64,000 nt of DNA from Paracoccaceae bacterium (lineage in GTDB: Bacteria; Pseudomonadota; Alphaproteobacteria; Rhodobacterales; Rhodobacteraceae), in contig JANSXZ010000009.1 in NCBI GenBank assembly GCA_024742705.1, positions 62,001 to 126,000 of the forward strand, in the 5' to 3' direction. Below, one piece after another: positions 24,889-33,141 of the stretch (positions are counted from its first letter, which is position 1; the number at the start of each line of letters is the position of its first letter). Both the position numbers and the translations under genes were made by a program. The notes under the pieces were generated by a model. It saw only the letters and a program-made list of their open reading frames with translations. It did no database searches and was not told the origin of the DNA.

Positions 24889-25770
24889 TCAGCCGGCCGT
24901 GGTGTCGCCGGGTGGGGCGTCGGGCAGGTCGGTCAGCATGGCCGCCAGACCGTCGCGATAGGACGGATAGCGTAGGGTGATACCAAGATCGGTCTTTATC
25001 CTGTCGTTGCGGACGCGTTTGCTTTCGGCGTAGAAGCTGCGCGCCATCGGTGTCATCTCGGCGCGCGCGAAATCCTCGGCGGGGGGCAAGGGCAGCCCCA
25101 GCAGTTCGGCGGCATGGGCGATCACGTCCTGCGGTGGCGCGGGATCGTCGTCGCACAGGTTGTAGATTGCTCCGGGGTCGGGCCGCGCAATGGATGCGGC
25201 CAGAACCTGCGCGATGTCTTCGACGTGGATCCGGCTGAACACCTGACCGGGCTTGATGATTCGCCGGGCGGTGCCGTTGCGCACCTTGGCGAAAGGCCCG
25301 CGTCCGGGGCCGTAGATCCCTGCCAGCCGGAAGATATGCAGCGGCAGGCCCGGAATGGCACGCCACTCGGCCTCGGCGGCGACGCGCCACTGGCCGCGCC
25401 GTGTCGACGGGGTGAGCGGCGTGTTCTCGTCGACCCAGCCGCCGCCGTGGTCGCCATAGACGCCGGTGGTGGAAAGATAGCCCACCCATTCCAGCCGGCG
25501 GGCGGCGCGGGCCAGCGTGTCGCGCAGCCGGGCCAGCACCGGATCGCCGTCGGCGTCGGGGCCGGCGGACACAAGGATATGCTTGGCGCCGCGCAGGTCC
25601 GAAAGGTCGTCGCCGGGAAAAAGCGCGGTTTCGATGCCGGCCTTGCCCAGCGACAGGGCGCGTTCGGGGCTGCGCGTGGTGCCGACAATGCGCCAGCCAT
25701 CGTGCAACAGCCCGGCGGCGAGGGCACGCGCCGAATAGCCGTGGCCAAAGGAAAGCAGTGTTCTGGTCAT
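24889..25770 (-). CDS. NAD-dependent epimerase/dehydratase family protein (YeeZ-like)
   Basis: 293 aa extended-SDR-like protein. The N-terminal nucleotide site is degenerate (LLSFGHGYSARALA instead of GxxGxxG with a perfect fit), followed by YLSTTGVYGDHGG and FRLAGIYGPGRG, the YeeZ/SulA-like pattern. Function of the family is unclear; SoxR-reducing and sugar-nucleotide roles have been proposed for relatives. It is convergent with the sulfoxide reductase gene and divergent from paaA, so its promoter overlaps the paaA control region. Confidence 0.82.
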   Translation of the reverse strand: MTRTLLSFGHGYSARALAAGLLHDGWRIVGTTRSPERALSLGKAGIETALFPGDDLSDLRGAKHILVSAGPDADGDPVLARLRDTLARAARRLEWVGYLSTTGVYGDHGGGWVDENTPLTPSTRRGQWRVAAEAEWRAIPGLPLHIFRLAGIYGPGRGPFAKVRNGTARRIIKPGQVFSRIHVEDIAQVLAASIARPDPGAIYNLCDDDPAPPQDVIAHAAELLGLPLPPAEDFARAEMTPMARSFYAESKRVRNDRIKTDLGITLRYPSYRDGLAAMLTDLPDAPPGDTTAG

Positions 25771-25806
25771 GACACTTGATGCGGTGGCTCCGGCAAAAGT
25801 GCAAGC

Positions 25807-25849
25807 GTTACAAAATCACGTTGATTTTTCAGATTTCGTAACATATTCT
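25807..25849 (+). promoter_or_regulatory. paaA promoter with nested palindromes (candidate operator)
   Basis: TTGATT (25821-25826), a 17-bp spacer and TATTCT (25844-25849) form a good sigma70-like promoter about 29 bp before the paaA start. Overlapping it are a 17-bp perfect palindrome AAAATCA-CGT-TGATTTT (25812-25828) and a wider dyad GTTACAAAATC (25807-25817) / GATTTCGTAAC (25832-25842). This is a likely binding site for the regulator of the paa genes; which family (PaaX, TetR-type PaaR or other) cannot be told. Confidence 0.6.
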
Positions 25850-25877
25850 GGCGGTGCAGCTTTGGAGGAGCCAGCCA

Positions 25878-26861
25878 ATGTATTCGCAGGGATTGATCGG
25901 TGCCGACGGGCGCTCGGAAGAGACACAGGCGTTTCTGGACGCGTTCCAGAAACGCATAGACGCGGAAGAAAAGATCGAACCGAACGATCCGATGCCCGAA
26001 GGCTACAGGCGCACGCTGGTCCGGCAGATCGGTCAACACGCGCATTCCGAGATTGTCGGCATGCTGCCCGAAGGCAACTGGATCACCCGCGCGCCCAGCC
26101 TGCGGCGCAAGGCGGCCCTGCTGGCCAAGGTGCAGGACGAGGGCGGCCACGGTCTGTATCTTTATTCTGCGGCCGAAACGCTGGGTGTCAGCCGCAAGCA
26201 GATGACCGAGGAGTTGCTGGACGGACGTGCCAAGTATTCGTCGATCTTCAATTATCCCACGCTGAGCTGGGCGGATATCGGCACCATCGGGTGGCTGGTG
26301 GACGGTGCGGCGATCATGAACCAGATCCCGCTGTGCCGCTGTTCGTACGGGCCCTATGCGCGGGCGATGATCCGGGTGTGCAAGGAAGAAAGCTTTCACC
26401 AGCGGCAGGGCTACGAGATCGTCATGACGCTGGCCCAGGGCACGACGGACCAAAAGGCGATGGCTCAGGATTCACTGAACCGCTGGTGGTGGCCGTCGAT
26501 CATGATGTTCGGCCCGCACGATGCGGACAGCCAGCATTCGGACCAGTCGATGGCGTGGAAGATCAAGCGATTCACCAACGATGAGCTGCGCCAGAAGTTC
26601 ATCGATGCCACGGTGCCGCAGGCCGAGTACCTGGGCCTGACGATCCCCGACCCCGATCTGAAATGGAACGAAGAGAAAAACGGTTATGACCATGGCCCGA
26701 TCGACTGGGACGAGTTCTGGCGCGTGGTCAAGGGGCATGGGCCGATGGCGAAGGATCGCGTGAAGGCGCGCAAGAAGGCGTGGGACGACGGCGCATGGGT
26801 GCGCGACGCGGCGCTGGCGCATGCCGAGAAGCGGCGCGCACGCAAGATGGCGGCGGAGTAG
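25878..26861 (+). CDS. paaA: 1,2-phenylacetyl-CoA epoxidase, subunit PaaA
   Basis: 327 aa from the ATG at 25878, preceded by GGAGGAG. PaaA is the catalytic diiron subunit that epoxidises the phenylacetyl-CoA ring with O2. The ferritin-like iron ligands lie in segments such as [17 protein letters not shown] and [13 protein letters not shown], both intact. The family's [21 protein letters not shown]-type block is also present (here [14 protein letters not shown]). It heads the operon paaABCDE; two hairpins separate it from paaB. Confidence 0.96.
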   Translation: MYSQGLIGADGRSEETQAFLDAFQKRIDAEEKIEPNDPMPEGYRRTLVRQIGQHAHSEIVGMLPEGNWITRAPSLRRKAALLAKVQDEGGHGLYLYSAAETLGVSRKQMTEELLDGRAKYSSIFNYPTLSWADIGTIGWLVDGAAIMNQIPLCRCSYGPYARAMIRVCKEESFHQRQGYEIVMTLAQGTTDQKAMAQDSLNRWWWPSIMMFGPHDADSQHSDQSMAWKIKRFTNDELRQKFIDATVPQAEYLGLTIPDPDLKWNEEKNGYDHGPIDWDEFWRVVKGHGPMAKDRVKARKKAWDDGAWVRDAALAHAEKRRARKMAAE

Positions 26862-26894
26862 GGGGCGCTGCCCCCGTCGCCCCGTTGGGGCGAC
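26861..26894 (+). repeat. Tandem hairpins between paaA and paaB
   Basis: Two consecutive stems follow the paaA stop directly: GGGGG/CCCCC (26861-26865 with 26871-26875) and a perfect 8-bp GTCGCCCC, loop GTT, GGGGCGAC (26876-26894). They have no T-run and may protect the paaA message 3' end or reduce read-through. Confidence 0.55.
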
Positions 26895-26900
26895 TCCCCC

Positions 26901-26922
26901 GGAGTTTGTTTGGCAAGATGAA
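26901..26922 (+). repeat. Partial copy of the dispersed intergenic repeat
   Basis: This 22-bp stretch (ending GGCAAGATGAA) matches 19 of 22 positions of the minus-strand copy at 36561-36593. It ends directly before the paaB ribosome site. Confidence 0.5.
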
Positions 26923-26937
26923 ATGGAGGACGGTATC

Positions 26938-27219
26938 ATGAGCGCAGAGGTGCCGCTTTGGGAGGTGTTCATCCGCCCCCGCAACGGGTTGGCCCACAAG
27001 CATGTGGGATCGCTGCATGCGGCGGATGAGGTCATGGCGCTGAACGCGGCGCGGGATGTCTATACCCGGCGCGGCGAAGGCAATTCGATCTGGGTGGTGC
27101 CTTCGGCTTCGATTTCGGCCAGCGATCCGGATCAGGCGGGCGAAAACTTCGAGCCCGGCGATAAGATCTATCGGCACCCCACGTTCTACGAAATCCCCGA
27201 CGAAGTGGGGCATATGTGA
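26938..27219 (+). CDS. paaB: 1,2-phenylacetyl-CoA epoxidase, subunit PaaB
   Basis: 93 aa from the ATG at 26938, with GGAGG 8 nt upstream. The sequence shows the compact PaaB pattern: PLWEVFIRPRNGLAHKHVGS, then AARDVYTRRGEGNSIWVVP and a short acidic tail. PaaB bridges PaaAC heterotetramers and is needed for full epoxidase activity. Its stop is followed at once by the paaC start (TGATG). Confidence 0.95.
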   Translation: MSAEVPLWEVFIRPRNGLAHKHVGSLHAADEVMALNAARDVYTRRGEGNSIWVVPSASISASDPDQAGENFEPGDKIYRHPTFYEIPDEVGHM

Positions 27220-27953
27220 TGGCGTTGTTCGATGCGGTTCTCGAACTGGCCGACGATCACCTGGTGCTGGGGCACCGGCTGAGCGAGTGGTGCGGTCACG
27301 CGCCGATGCTGGAGGAAGACCTGGCGTTGCCGAACATGGCACTGGACCTGATCGGGACGGCGCGCGGCCTTTACACCTATGCCGGGGCTCTTGAGGGTGC
27401 GGGGCGCGACGAGGACGACCTGGCATATCTGCGCGGCGAGCGGGCCTATCGCAACCTTTTGCTGTGCGAGCGCCCGAACGAGGATTTTGCCCATACGATC
27501 CTGCGGCAGTTCTATTTCGCCGCCTTCATGGTGCCCTATTGGAGCGCCGCCGCGCGGAGTGAGGACGAGACGGTGCGCGGTATCGCGGGCAAGGCGGGCA
27601 AGGAAATGGCCTATCATGTCCGGCATTGCGGCGAGTGGGTCGTGCGGTTGGGCGATGGCACCGAAGAGAGCGCGCGGCGGATGAAGGACGCTGTGGAGGC
27701 GCTGCACATCTATGTCGGCGAGATGTTCGAAGAGGCGGCATCGGCGGGCATCGCGGCATTGCCGTCGCGGGCTGGGATGCGCGGAGAATGGGAGGCGACG
27801 GTGGACCATGTGTTTGGTCTGGCCGGGCTGAGCCGCCCTGTTGTGCCGCATCCGCAGACCGGTGGGCGCGCGGGTGTGCATGGCGAGGCGCTGGGGCACA
27901 TGTTGGCCGAGATGCAATCGGTGCACCGCGCGCATCCGGGTGCGACGTGGTAG
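27219..27953 (+). CDS. paaC: 1,2-phenylacetyl-CoA epoxidase, subunit PaaC
   Basis: 244 aa. Structural ferritin-like partner of PaaA. LADDHLVLGHRLSEWCGHAP and EEDLALPNMALDLIGTARGLY are the family's first blocks. A GTG immediately before the ATG is in frame, but the ATG overlapping the paaB stop is the better start. It overlaps the start of paaD by a few bases. Confidence 0.95.
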   Translation: MALFDAVLELADDHLVLGHRLSEWCGHAPMLEEDLALPNMALDLIGTARGLYTYAGALEGAGRDEDDLAYLRGERAYRNLLLCERPNEDFAHTILRQFYFAAFMVPYWSAAARSEDETVRGIAGKAGKEMAYHVRHCGEWVVRLGDGTEESARRMKDAVEALHIYVGEMFEEAASAGIAALPSRAGMRGEWEATVDHVFGLAGLSRPVVPHPQTGGRAGVHGEALGHMLAEMQSVHRAHPGATW

Positions 27954-28450
27954 GGCAGGCGGCCGTGTCTCTGGACCAGCGGCGGGCCTGGGCCGCGGCG
28001 GCGGCGGTTCCCGATCCCGAGGTGCCCTGCGTGACCGTGGCGGACCTGGGTATCCTGCGATGGGTTCGCATGGAGGGGCCTGATCGCGCGGTGGCCGGCG
28101 TGACGCCGACCTATTCCGGTTGCCCCGCGGTTCTGGCGATCGAACTTGCCATCGAGGCAGCCCTGCGCGAGGCCGGGTTCGATGCGCGCATCGAGCGTGT
28201 CATGTCGCCGGCCTGGACCACCGACTGGATCACCGGAGAGGGCCGCGAAAAGCTGCGGGCCTACGGTATCGCGCCGCCGGTTTCGGGCAGCGCGTCGAAG
28301 ATGTCGCTGTTTGGTGAGGTCAGCGTGGCCTGCCCGAAGTGCGGCAGCCAGGATACCGAAAAACTGTCGGAGTTCGGATCGACCGCCTGCAAGGCGCATT
28401 ACCGTTGTCTGGGATGCGCCGAGCCGTTCGACTATTTCAAGTGCATCTGA
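27947..28450 (+). CDS. paaD: Phenylacetate-CoA oxygenase subunit PaaD, Fe-S assembly type
   Basis: 167 aa from a GTG at 27947, overlapping the paaC stop; a second GTG at 27965 is possible. The N-terminal part is a DUF59/MIP18-like domain (VPDPEVPCVTVADLGIL, TYSGCPAV), the C-terminal part a zinc-ribbon-like unit with CPKCGSQDT, then CKAHYRCLGCAEPF and a terminal Cys. PaaD is thought to help assemble the Fe or Fe-S centres of the epoxidase system. The GTG start and overlap suggest low, coupled translation. Confidence 0.93.
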   Translation: MVGQAAVSLDQRRAWAAAAAVPDPEVPCVTVADLGILRWVRMEGPDRAVAGVTPTYSGCPAVLAIELAIEAALREAGFDARIERVMSPAWTTDWITGEGREKLRAYGIAPPVSGSASKMSLFGEVSVACPKCGSQDTEKLSEFGSTACKAHYRCLGCAEPFDYFKCI

Positions 28451-28460
28451 GGAGGCGCCC

Positions 28461-29510
28461 ATGTTCCACGATCTGACCATTCGCGCGGTCGAGCGGCTGA
28501 CGCCAGATTCCGTCGCCATCAGCTTTGACGTGCCCGATGCCTTGTCCGACGCGTTTCGCTATGCGCCGGGCCAGTATCTGACCCTGCGCGCCGATGTCGG
28601 CGGCAGCGACACCCGGCGCTCGTATTCGATTGCCAGCCTGCCGGGTGCGCCCTTGACCGTGGGGGTCAAGACCGTGCCGGGCGGTGTATTTTCGACTTTT
28701 GCGCAAGGTTTGCGCGCTGGCGATACTTTGGCGGTGATGCCGCCCGAAGGCCGGTTCGTGCCCGCAGGAGAAACCCGCCTGGTGCTGGTCGCGGCCGGAT
28801 CGGGAATAACGCCCATGGTTTCGATTGCCGGCGCGGCGCTGGCGGCCGGGGCCGAGGTGACATTGATCTATGGCAACCGCGCCACCGATACGATCATGTT
28901 CCGTGACGCGTTGGACGGATTGAAGGACCGCTACATCGACCGGTTCACCCTGATCCACGTTCTCAGCCGCGAGCCGCAGGATGTGGCCCTTCTGGCCGGA
29001 CGGGTCACCGGGGAACGGGTGGCGCGGTTGGCGGATGCCGGCGCCGTCGATCTGGCGGGTGCCGATGGCGTCTTTCTGTGCGGACCGGGTGAGATGATCG
29101 ACGATGTGTCCGGGATGCTGCGCGACCGGGGCATTTCTGACGACCGGATCCATTTCGAAAAGTTCTATCACGATGGCGAAGCGCCGCGCCCGACCCGATC
29201 GGCGGCTGCCGAAGCGGCAGCGGTATCGGGCGTGGCGGTCACCGTCGTTCTGGACGGCGCGCGCCGCATGTTCCGTGTCGAGGAGAACGACGATACGGTT
29301 CTGGACGCGGCGGCGCGCCAGGGGCTGGAGCTGCCGTTCTCGTGCAAGGGCGGCATGTGCTGTACCTGCCGCTGCAAGGTGACCGATGGATCGGCTGAAA
29401 TGGCTGTCAATTATTCGCTGGAACCCTGGGAGATGGAGGCCGGCTTTACCTTGGCCTGCCAGGCGCGACCGACAAGCGCGACGCTCGAACTGGATTTCGA
29501 CGCCGCTTGA
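28461..29510 (+). CDS. paaE: 1,2-phenylacetyl-CoA epoxidase reductase, subunit PaaE
   Basis: 349 aa from the ATG at 28461, GAGGAG upstream. Order: FAD-binding ferredoxin-reductase domain (RRSYSIASLPG), NAD(P)H domain (AAGSGITPMVSI), then a plant-type [2Fe-2S] domain with FSCKGGMCCTCRCKV and a distal Cys in LACQARP. It passes electrons from NADPH to PaaA. The last gene of the recognisable epoxidase set; paaG, paaZ, paaJ, paaK and a paa regulator gene are not in the window. Confidence 0.95.
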   Translation: MFHDLTIRAVERLTPDSVAISFDVPDALSDAFRYAPGQYLTLRADVGGSDTRRSYSIASLPGAPLTVGVKTVPGGVFSTFAQGLRAGDTLAVMPPEGRFVPAGETRLVLVAAGSGITPMVSIAGAALAAGAEVTLIYGNRATDTIMFRDALDGLKDRYIDRFTLIHVLSREPQDVALLAGRVTGERVARLADAGAVDLAGADGVFLCGPGEMIDDVSGMLRDRGISDDRIHFEKFYHDGEAPRPTRSAAAEAAAVSGVAVTVVLDGARRMFRVEENDDTVLDAAARQGLELPFSCKGGMCCTCRCKVTDGSAEMAVNYSLEPWEMEAGFTLACQARPTSATLELDFDAA

Positions 29511-29541
29511 TTTTTGCGGGCGGGGCGTATCAGTTGGGGGA

Positions 29542-30165
29542 ATGGACAAACCTGACCTTTCCGCCGCCTATGCGCTGAACACACCCGACGACTCGCGCGC
29601 GCTTTATGCGCGTTGGGCCGAAACCTACGACAGCGGGTTCATTGCCGAAAATCACTATATCCTGCATCTGGCGGTGGCCCGCGCCTTCGCCGATGCGGGG
29701 GGCGCAGGCCCGGTTCTGGATGTGGGGGCGGGCACCGGCATCTGCGGCGAGGCGCTGGCGGCGCTGGACGTCGGTCCGGTGGACGCCACCGACATCAGCG
29801 CAGAAATGCTGACCCGCGCGCAGGCCAAGGGTGTGTATCGCGCGACCTTCGTTGCCGATGTGACGCGCCCGCTGGATCTGTCCGACGCCATCTATCGGGG
29901 TGTTGTCAGTTCGGGCACCTTTACCACCGGCCATGTCGGGCCGGACGCGATCGACGAATTGCTGCGGGTCGCGAGCCCTGGCGCCCTGTTCGCCCTGTCG
30001 ATCAACGCCCGCCATTTCGCGGCTGCCGGGTTCGAGGCGAAGCTGCAATCGCTGTCCGGGCGCATCCGCGATCTGCGCCTGCCCGAAGTGGCGATCTACG
30101 GACCCGGCGCGCAGGGCGATCACCGCGAAGACACCGCCCTGATCGCGCTGTTTGGCAAAGCCTGA
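29542..30165 (+). CDS. Class I SAM-dependent methyltransferase
   Basis: 207 aa. Motif I is clear (PVLDVGAGTGICGEAL at about residues 54-69), followed by DATDISAEMLTRA for the adenosyl ribose. It follows paaE by 31 bp in the same direction, so it may be cotranscribed. The target is unknown; such small methyltransferases act on a wide range of small molecules. A role in detoxifying or modifying an intermediate of ring-epoxide metabolism is only a suggestion. Confidence 0.83.
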   Translation: MDKPDLSAAYALNTPDDSRALYARWAETYDSGFIAENHYILHLAVARAFADAGGAGPVLDVGAGTGICGEALAALDVGPVDATDISAEMLTRAQAKGVYRATFVADVTRPLDLSDAIYRGVVSSGTFTTGHVGPDAIDELLRVASPGALFALSINARHFAAAGFEAKLQSLSGRIRDLRLPEVAIYGPGAQGDHREDTALIALFGKA

Positions 30166-30172
30166 GAACGCC

Positions 30173-30961
30173 TTAGCGCCCTTTCCATACCGGATCGCGC
30201 TTTTCGGCGAAAGCGCGGGCACCTTCCATCTGATCCTCTGACGCATAGAGCAGATCGACGCTGCGCAATTGCCGCCCGGTGATCCGGTTCAGCGCGTCCT
30301 GAAACCGCGAGTCTTCGGCATCGCGGACGATTTCCTTGATCGCGGCGTATACCAGTGGCGGGCCCGACGCCAACAGCCGTGCCAGATCCCATGCCCGATC
30401 CATCAGCGCGTCGGCGGGCAGGATTTCGTTGACAAGGCCCCAGCGGTGCGCCTCGTCCGCATCGAACCACCGTCCGGTCAGCAAAAGCTCCATCGCGATG
30501 TGGTAGGGGATGCGCTTTGGCAACTTCACGCTGGCGGCATCGGCCACGGTGCCCGAACGGATCTCGGGCAGGGCAAATGTCGCGTGATCGGCGGCAAGAA
30601 TGATGTCTGCGCTCAGCGCCAGCTCCAGACCGCCGCCGCACGCAATGCCGTTCACCGCCGCGATAACGGGTTTGTTCATGTCGCGCAGCTCCTGCAGCCC
30701 GCCAAAGCCACCGACGCCGTAATCGCCATCTACCGCGTCGCCGTCGGCCGCCGCCTTCAGGTCCCAGCCGGGGCAGAAGAATTTTTCGCCGCCGCCGGTC
30801 AGGATCGCCACCCGCAGATCCGGATCGTCGCGAAACCCGGCAAACACCTCGCCCATCACGCGCGAGGTCTGCAGATCGATTGCATTGGCCTTGGGCCGGT
30901 CAAGCGTGACCAGAAGAATGGAATCGCGCCGTTCGGTCTTTACCGGGGATTGGGTGGACAT
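30173..30961 (-). CDS. Enoyl-CoA hydratase/isomerase family protein (carnitinyl-CoA dehydratase-like)
   Basis: 262 aa crotonase fold. The oxyanion-hole segments (FCPGWDLKAAADG and GIACGGGLELALSADIILA) and the ALPEIRSGTVAD block are present. The pattern resembles carnitinyl-CoA dehydratase (CaiD), but crotonases are hard to assign by sequence. It overlaps the end of the synthetase gene by 22 bp and is last in a minus-strand set with that synthetase. Probable reaction: hydration of a 2-enoyl-CoA. Confidence 0.85.
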   Translation of the reverse strand: MSTQSPVKTERRDSILLVTLDRPKANAIDLQTSRVMGEVFAGFRDDPDLRVAILTGGGEKFFCPGWDLKAAADGDAVDGDYGVGGFGGLQELRDMNKPVIAAVNGIACGGGLELALSADIILAADHATFALPEIRSGTVADAASVKLPKRIPYHIAMELLLTGRWFDADEAHRWGLVNEILPADALMDRAWDLARLLASGPPLVYAAIKEIVRDAEDSRFQDALNRITGRQLRSVDLLYASEDQMEGARAFAEKRDPVWKGR

Positions 30962-33009
30962 GAGACGGTTCCTTCTGGTTCGGGCATATGGCGGATCAGG
31001 GCATCGGCGGCGACCGCGCGCATCGGGGTGCAGATCAGTGGATTGATCTCAAGCTCGCAGAGCGTCGCTGCATTGGCAACGACATAGGCCTGCACCGCGT
31101 CGACCGCATCGAGGATCGCGGCCAGACTTGCGCCGGGTCGTCCGCGATAACCTGCCAGCTGTGGCGCGATGCGCAACGACGCAAGGGCCTGCCCGATGCT
31201 GGCGCGGCTGGCCGGCACCAGCAATGAACCGGTGTCGCGCAACAACTCGGTCAGAGCGCCGCCGGCGCCCAGCGTCAGGACAAAGCCATGCGCGGGGTCA
31301 CGGGTGACGCCGATCAGCAGTTCCACCACCGCGTCCGGGACCATCTCTTCGACAAGAACCTCGGCGGTGCCGATGTCGCGCGCGGCGTCGATCGCGGCCT
31401 TCGCATCCAGGTTCAGCCGGACGGCGCCGCTGTCGGTCTTGTGCGCCAGTCCCTGCCCCTTGGCAGCCAGCGGCGGGCGCAACGCGGCAATCGCCTGTAC
31501 CCCGGTATCGCCCCGGACCAGGCATCCGCGCGGAACCGGCAGCCCCTGCGCGGCCAGCGCGGCCTTGGCCTCGGCTTCGGTCATCGGGATCGAGCCGGTG
31601 TCGGGCGCCGGCGGGCAAGGCGCCGCCAGAAGAACCGGATCGGCATCTGGCGGCGCGGGTGCGCGCGCGGCAGCCTCGGCTGCGCTCAGCGCTTCGTTCA
31701 GGCCAAAAAACGGAACCACGCCACCTTCCATCAACCTTGCCGCCGTGTCCTGCGGCATCAGTTCGGGAAGCGTTGCAACGACGCCAAAGGCCGCGCCGGT
31801 TTCGGCGCGCACCGCCAGGGCGGCGTCGGTCGCGCAGGCCCAATCCGTCGGATCGGTGTGCGGGTAGTCCACGATCGACAGGGTCAGTCCGATGTCGGGC
31901 CCGGTCATTGCGCCCCAGGCGCGTGTCATGGCGGCCGTGTCGCGCCAGATGTAGGTGTGGTAATCCAGCGGGTTGGACAGCGCGACCATCGGCCCCAGCG
32001 CGGCCGCCAGCGCCACCTTGCGTCCGGCGGGCAAGGCCGGAAAACGCAGCGCCCGCCCCACTGCAAGATCCGCGATCAGGCTGGCCTCGCCGCCCGAACA
32101 GCTGATCGATGCCATGGCATCGGACGACAGCGGCCCGGTCACATGCAACAGCTTCAGAACCTCGAGAAACGTCGGCAAGTCGCGCAGCCGCGCAATTCCC
32201 AGACGGTCGAGAAACGCCTGGGCGCCTGCGTCGCTGCCGGCAAGGGATGCCGTATGCGTGACGGTCGCCGCGCGCGCCTGATCCGACGCGCCGACCTTGA
32301 TCGCCACCAGCGGAACCTCGCGCTCGCGGGCCTTGGTGGCCAGAGCTTCCCACTGACGCAGGTCACCGAAACCTTCGATGTGCATGCCGATGACAGTGAT
32401 CCGCGGATCGTCCAGCAGAGCAAGGGCAATCCCCGCCTGGCTGATCTGTGCCATGTTCCCACAGGTGCCGACAAAACCGATGGGAACGGCCCGCCGCTGC
32501 ATCGAAAGGTTGATGGCGATGTTCGACGATTGCGTGAGGATCGCCACGCCGCGTTCCACGGGAACACAGCCATGCTGATCCGGCCACAGCAACGCCCGGT
32601 CCATCGCATTGATGAAGCCATAGCAATTCGGGCCGAGGATCGGCATCTCGCCAGCGGCGGCGACCAGATCCTCCTGCAATGCCCGCGCACCGGCATCCTC
32701 GGCTTGGGCTTCGGCAAAGCCCGAAGCAAAGCACACGGCGCCGCCTGCGCCGATGTCAGCCAACTCGGCCAGAACCCCACGGCTGGTGTGCCGATTGACC
32801 CCGACGAAAACCGCGTCTGGTACGATGTCCAGTTGGCGGACGCTTGCCACGCTTGCAACCCCTGCCACCTGCGCGGCGCGCGGATGGACAGAGCGGATCG
32901 GACCCGCAAACCCGAATCTGCGGGCCTGTTCTATCACCTGGCCGCACCAGGCGCCGCCGCCGACCACAGCCAGAGACTGCGGCCGCAACAACCTTGAGAG
33001 GTCACGCAT
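30940..33009 (-). CDS. Acyl-CoA synthetase, NDP-forming type (acetate-CoA ligase family)
   Basis: 689 aa from the ATG at 33009, with AGGA 8 nt upstream; the frame is open to 33066 but the domain starts at MRDLSRLLRPQSLAVVGGG. Order: CoA-binding domain, two succinyl-CoA-synthetase-like ligase domains (GPNCYGFIN; phosphohistidine region THTASLAGSDAG), and a C-terminal ATP-grasp domain (LPVPRGCLV, LAAKGQGLAHKTDSGAVRLN). The family makes acyl-CoA from acid, CoA and ATP with ADP as product. The partner genes suggest that it activates the acid that the dehydrogenase and hydratase then process. Confidence 0.87.
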   Translation of the reverse strand: MRDLSRLLRPQSLAVVGGGAWCGQVIEQARRFGFAGPIRSVHPRAAQVAGVASVASVRQLDIVPDAVFVGVNRHTSRGVLAELADIGAGGAVCFASGFAEAQAEDAGARALQEDLVAAAGEMPILGPNCYGFINAMDRALLWPDQHGCVPVERGVAILTQSSNIAINLSMQRRAVPIGFVGTCGNMAQISQAGIALALLDDPRITVIGMHIEGFGDLRQWEALATKAREREVPLVAIKVGASDQARAATVTHTASLAGSDAGAQAFLDRLGIARLRDLPTFLEVLKLLHVTGPLSSDAMASISCSGGEASLIADLAVGRALRFPALPAGRKVALAAALGPMVALSNPLDYHTYIWRDTAAMTRAWGAMTGPDIGLTLSIVDYPHTDPTDWACATDAALAVRAETGAAFGVVATLPELMPQDTAARLMEGGVVPFFGLNEALSAAEAAARAPAPPDADPVLLAAPCPPAPDTGSIPMTEAEAKAALAAQGLPVPRGCLVRGDTGVQAIAALRPPLAAKGQGLAHKTDSGAVRLNLDAKAAIDAARDIGTAEVLVEEMVPDAVVELLIGVTRDPAHGFVLTLGAGGALTELLRDTGSLLVPASRASIGQALASLRIAPQLAGYRGRPGASLAAILDAVDAVQAYVVANAATLCELEINPLICTPMRAVAADALIRHMPEPEGTVSCPPNPR

Positions 33010-33039
33010 CCGACATTCCTGTCGCCAGAACAGATTTTG

Positions 33040-33133
33040 TGCCTCCGGCGGGGATACTTGAGGCAAAAGGAAGCCCGCACGCTGACAGCATCGCGCCCCT
33101 TTCCTTTTGCCCTAAATATCCCCGCCGGAGGCA
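33040..33133. repeat. Inverted pair of the dispersed 33-bp repeat
   Basis: Left copy 33040-33072 and right copy 33101-33133 are inverted, matching at 30 of 33 positions with a 28-nt loop. Core: GCCTCCGGCGGGGATA. The pair fills most of the 132-bp gap between the acyl-CoA dehydrogenase stop and the synthetase start and could fold into a long hairpin in the mRNA. Related copies lie at 36561-36593 and 56854-56886. Confidence 0.85.
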
Positions 33134-33141
33134 AGAAAGTT

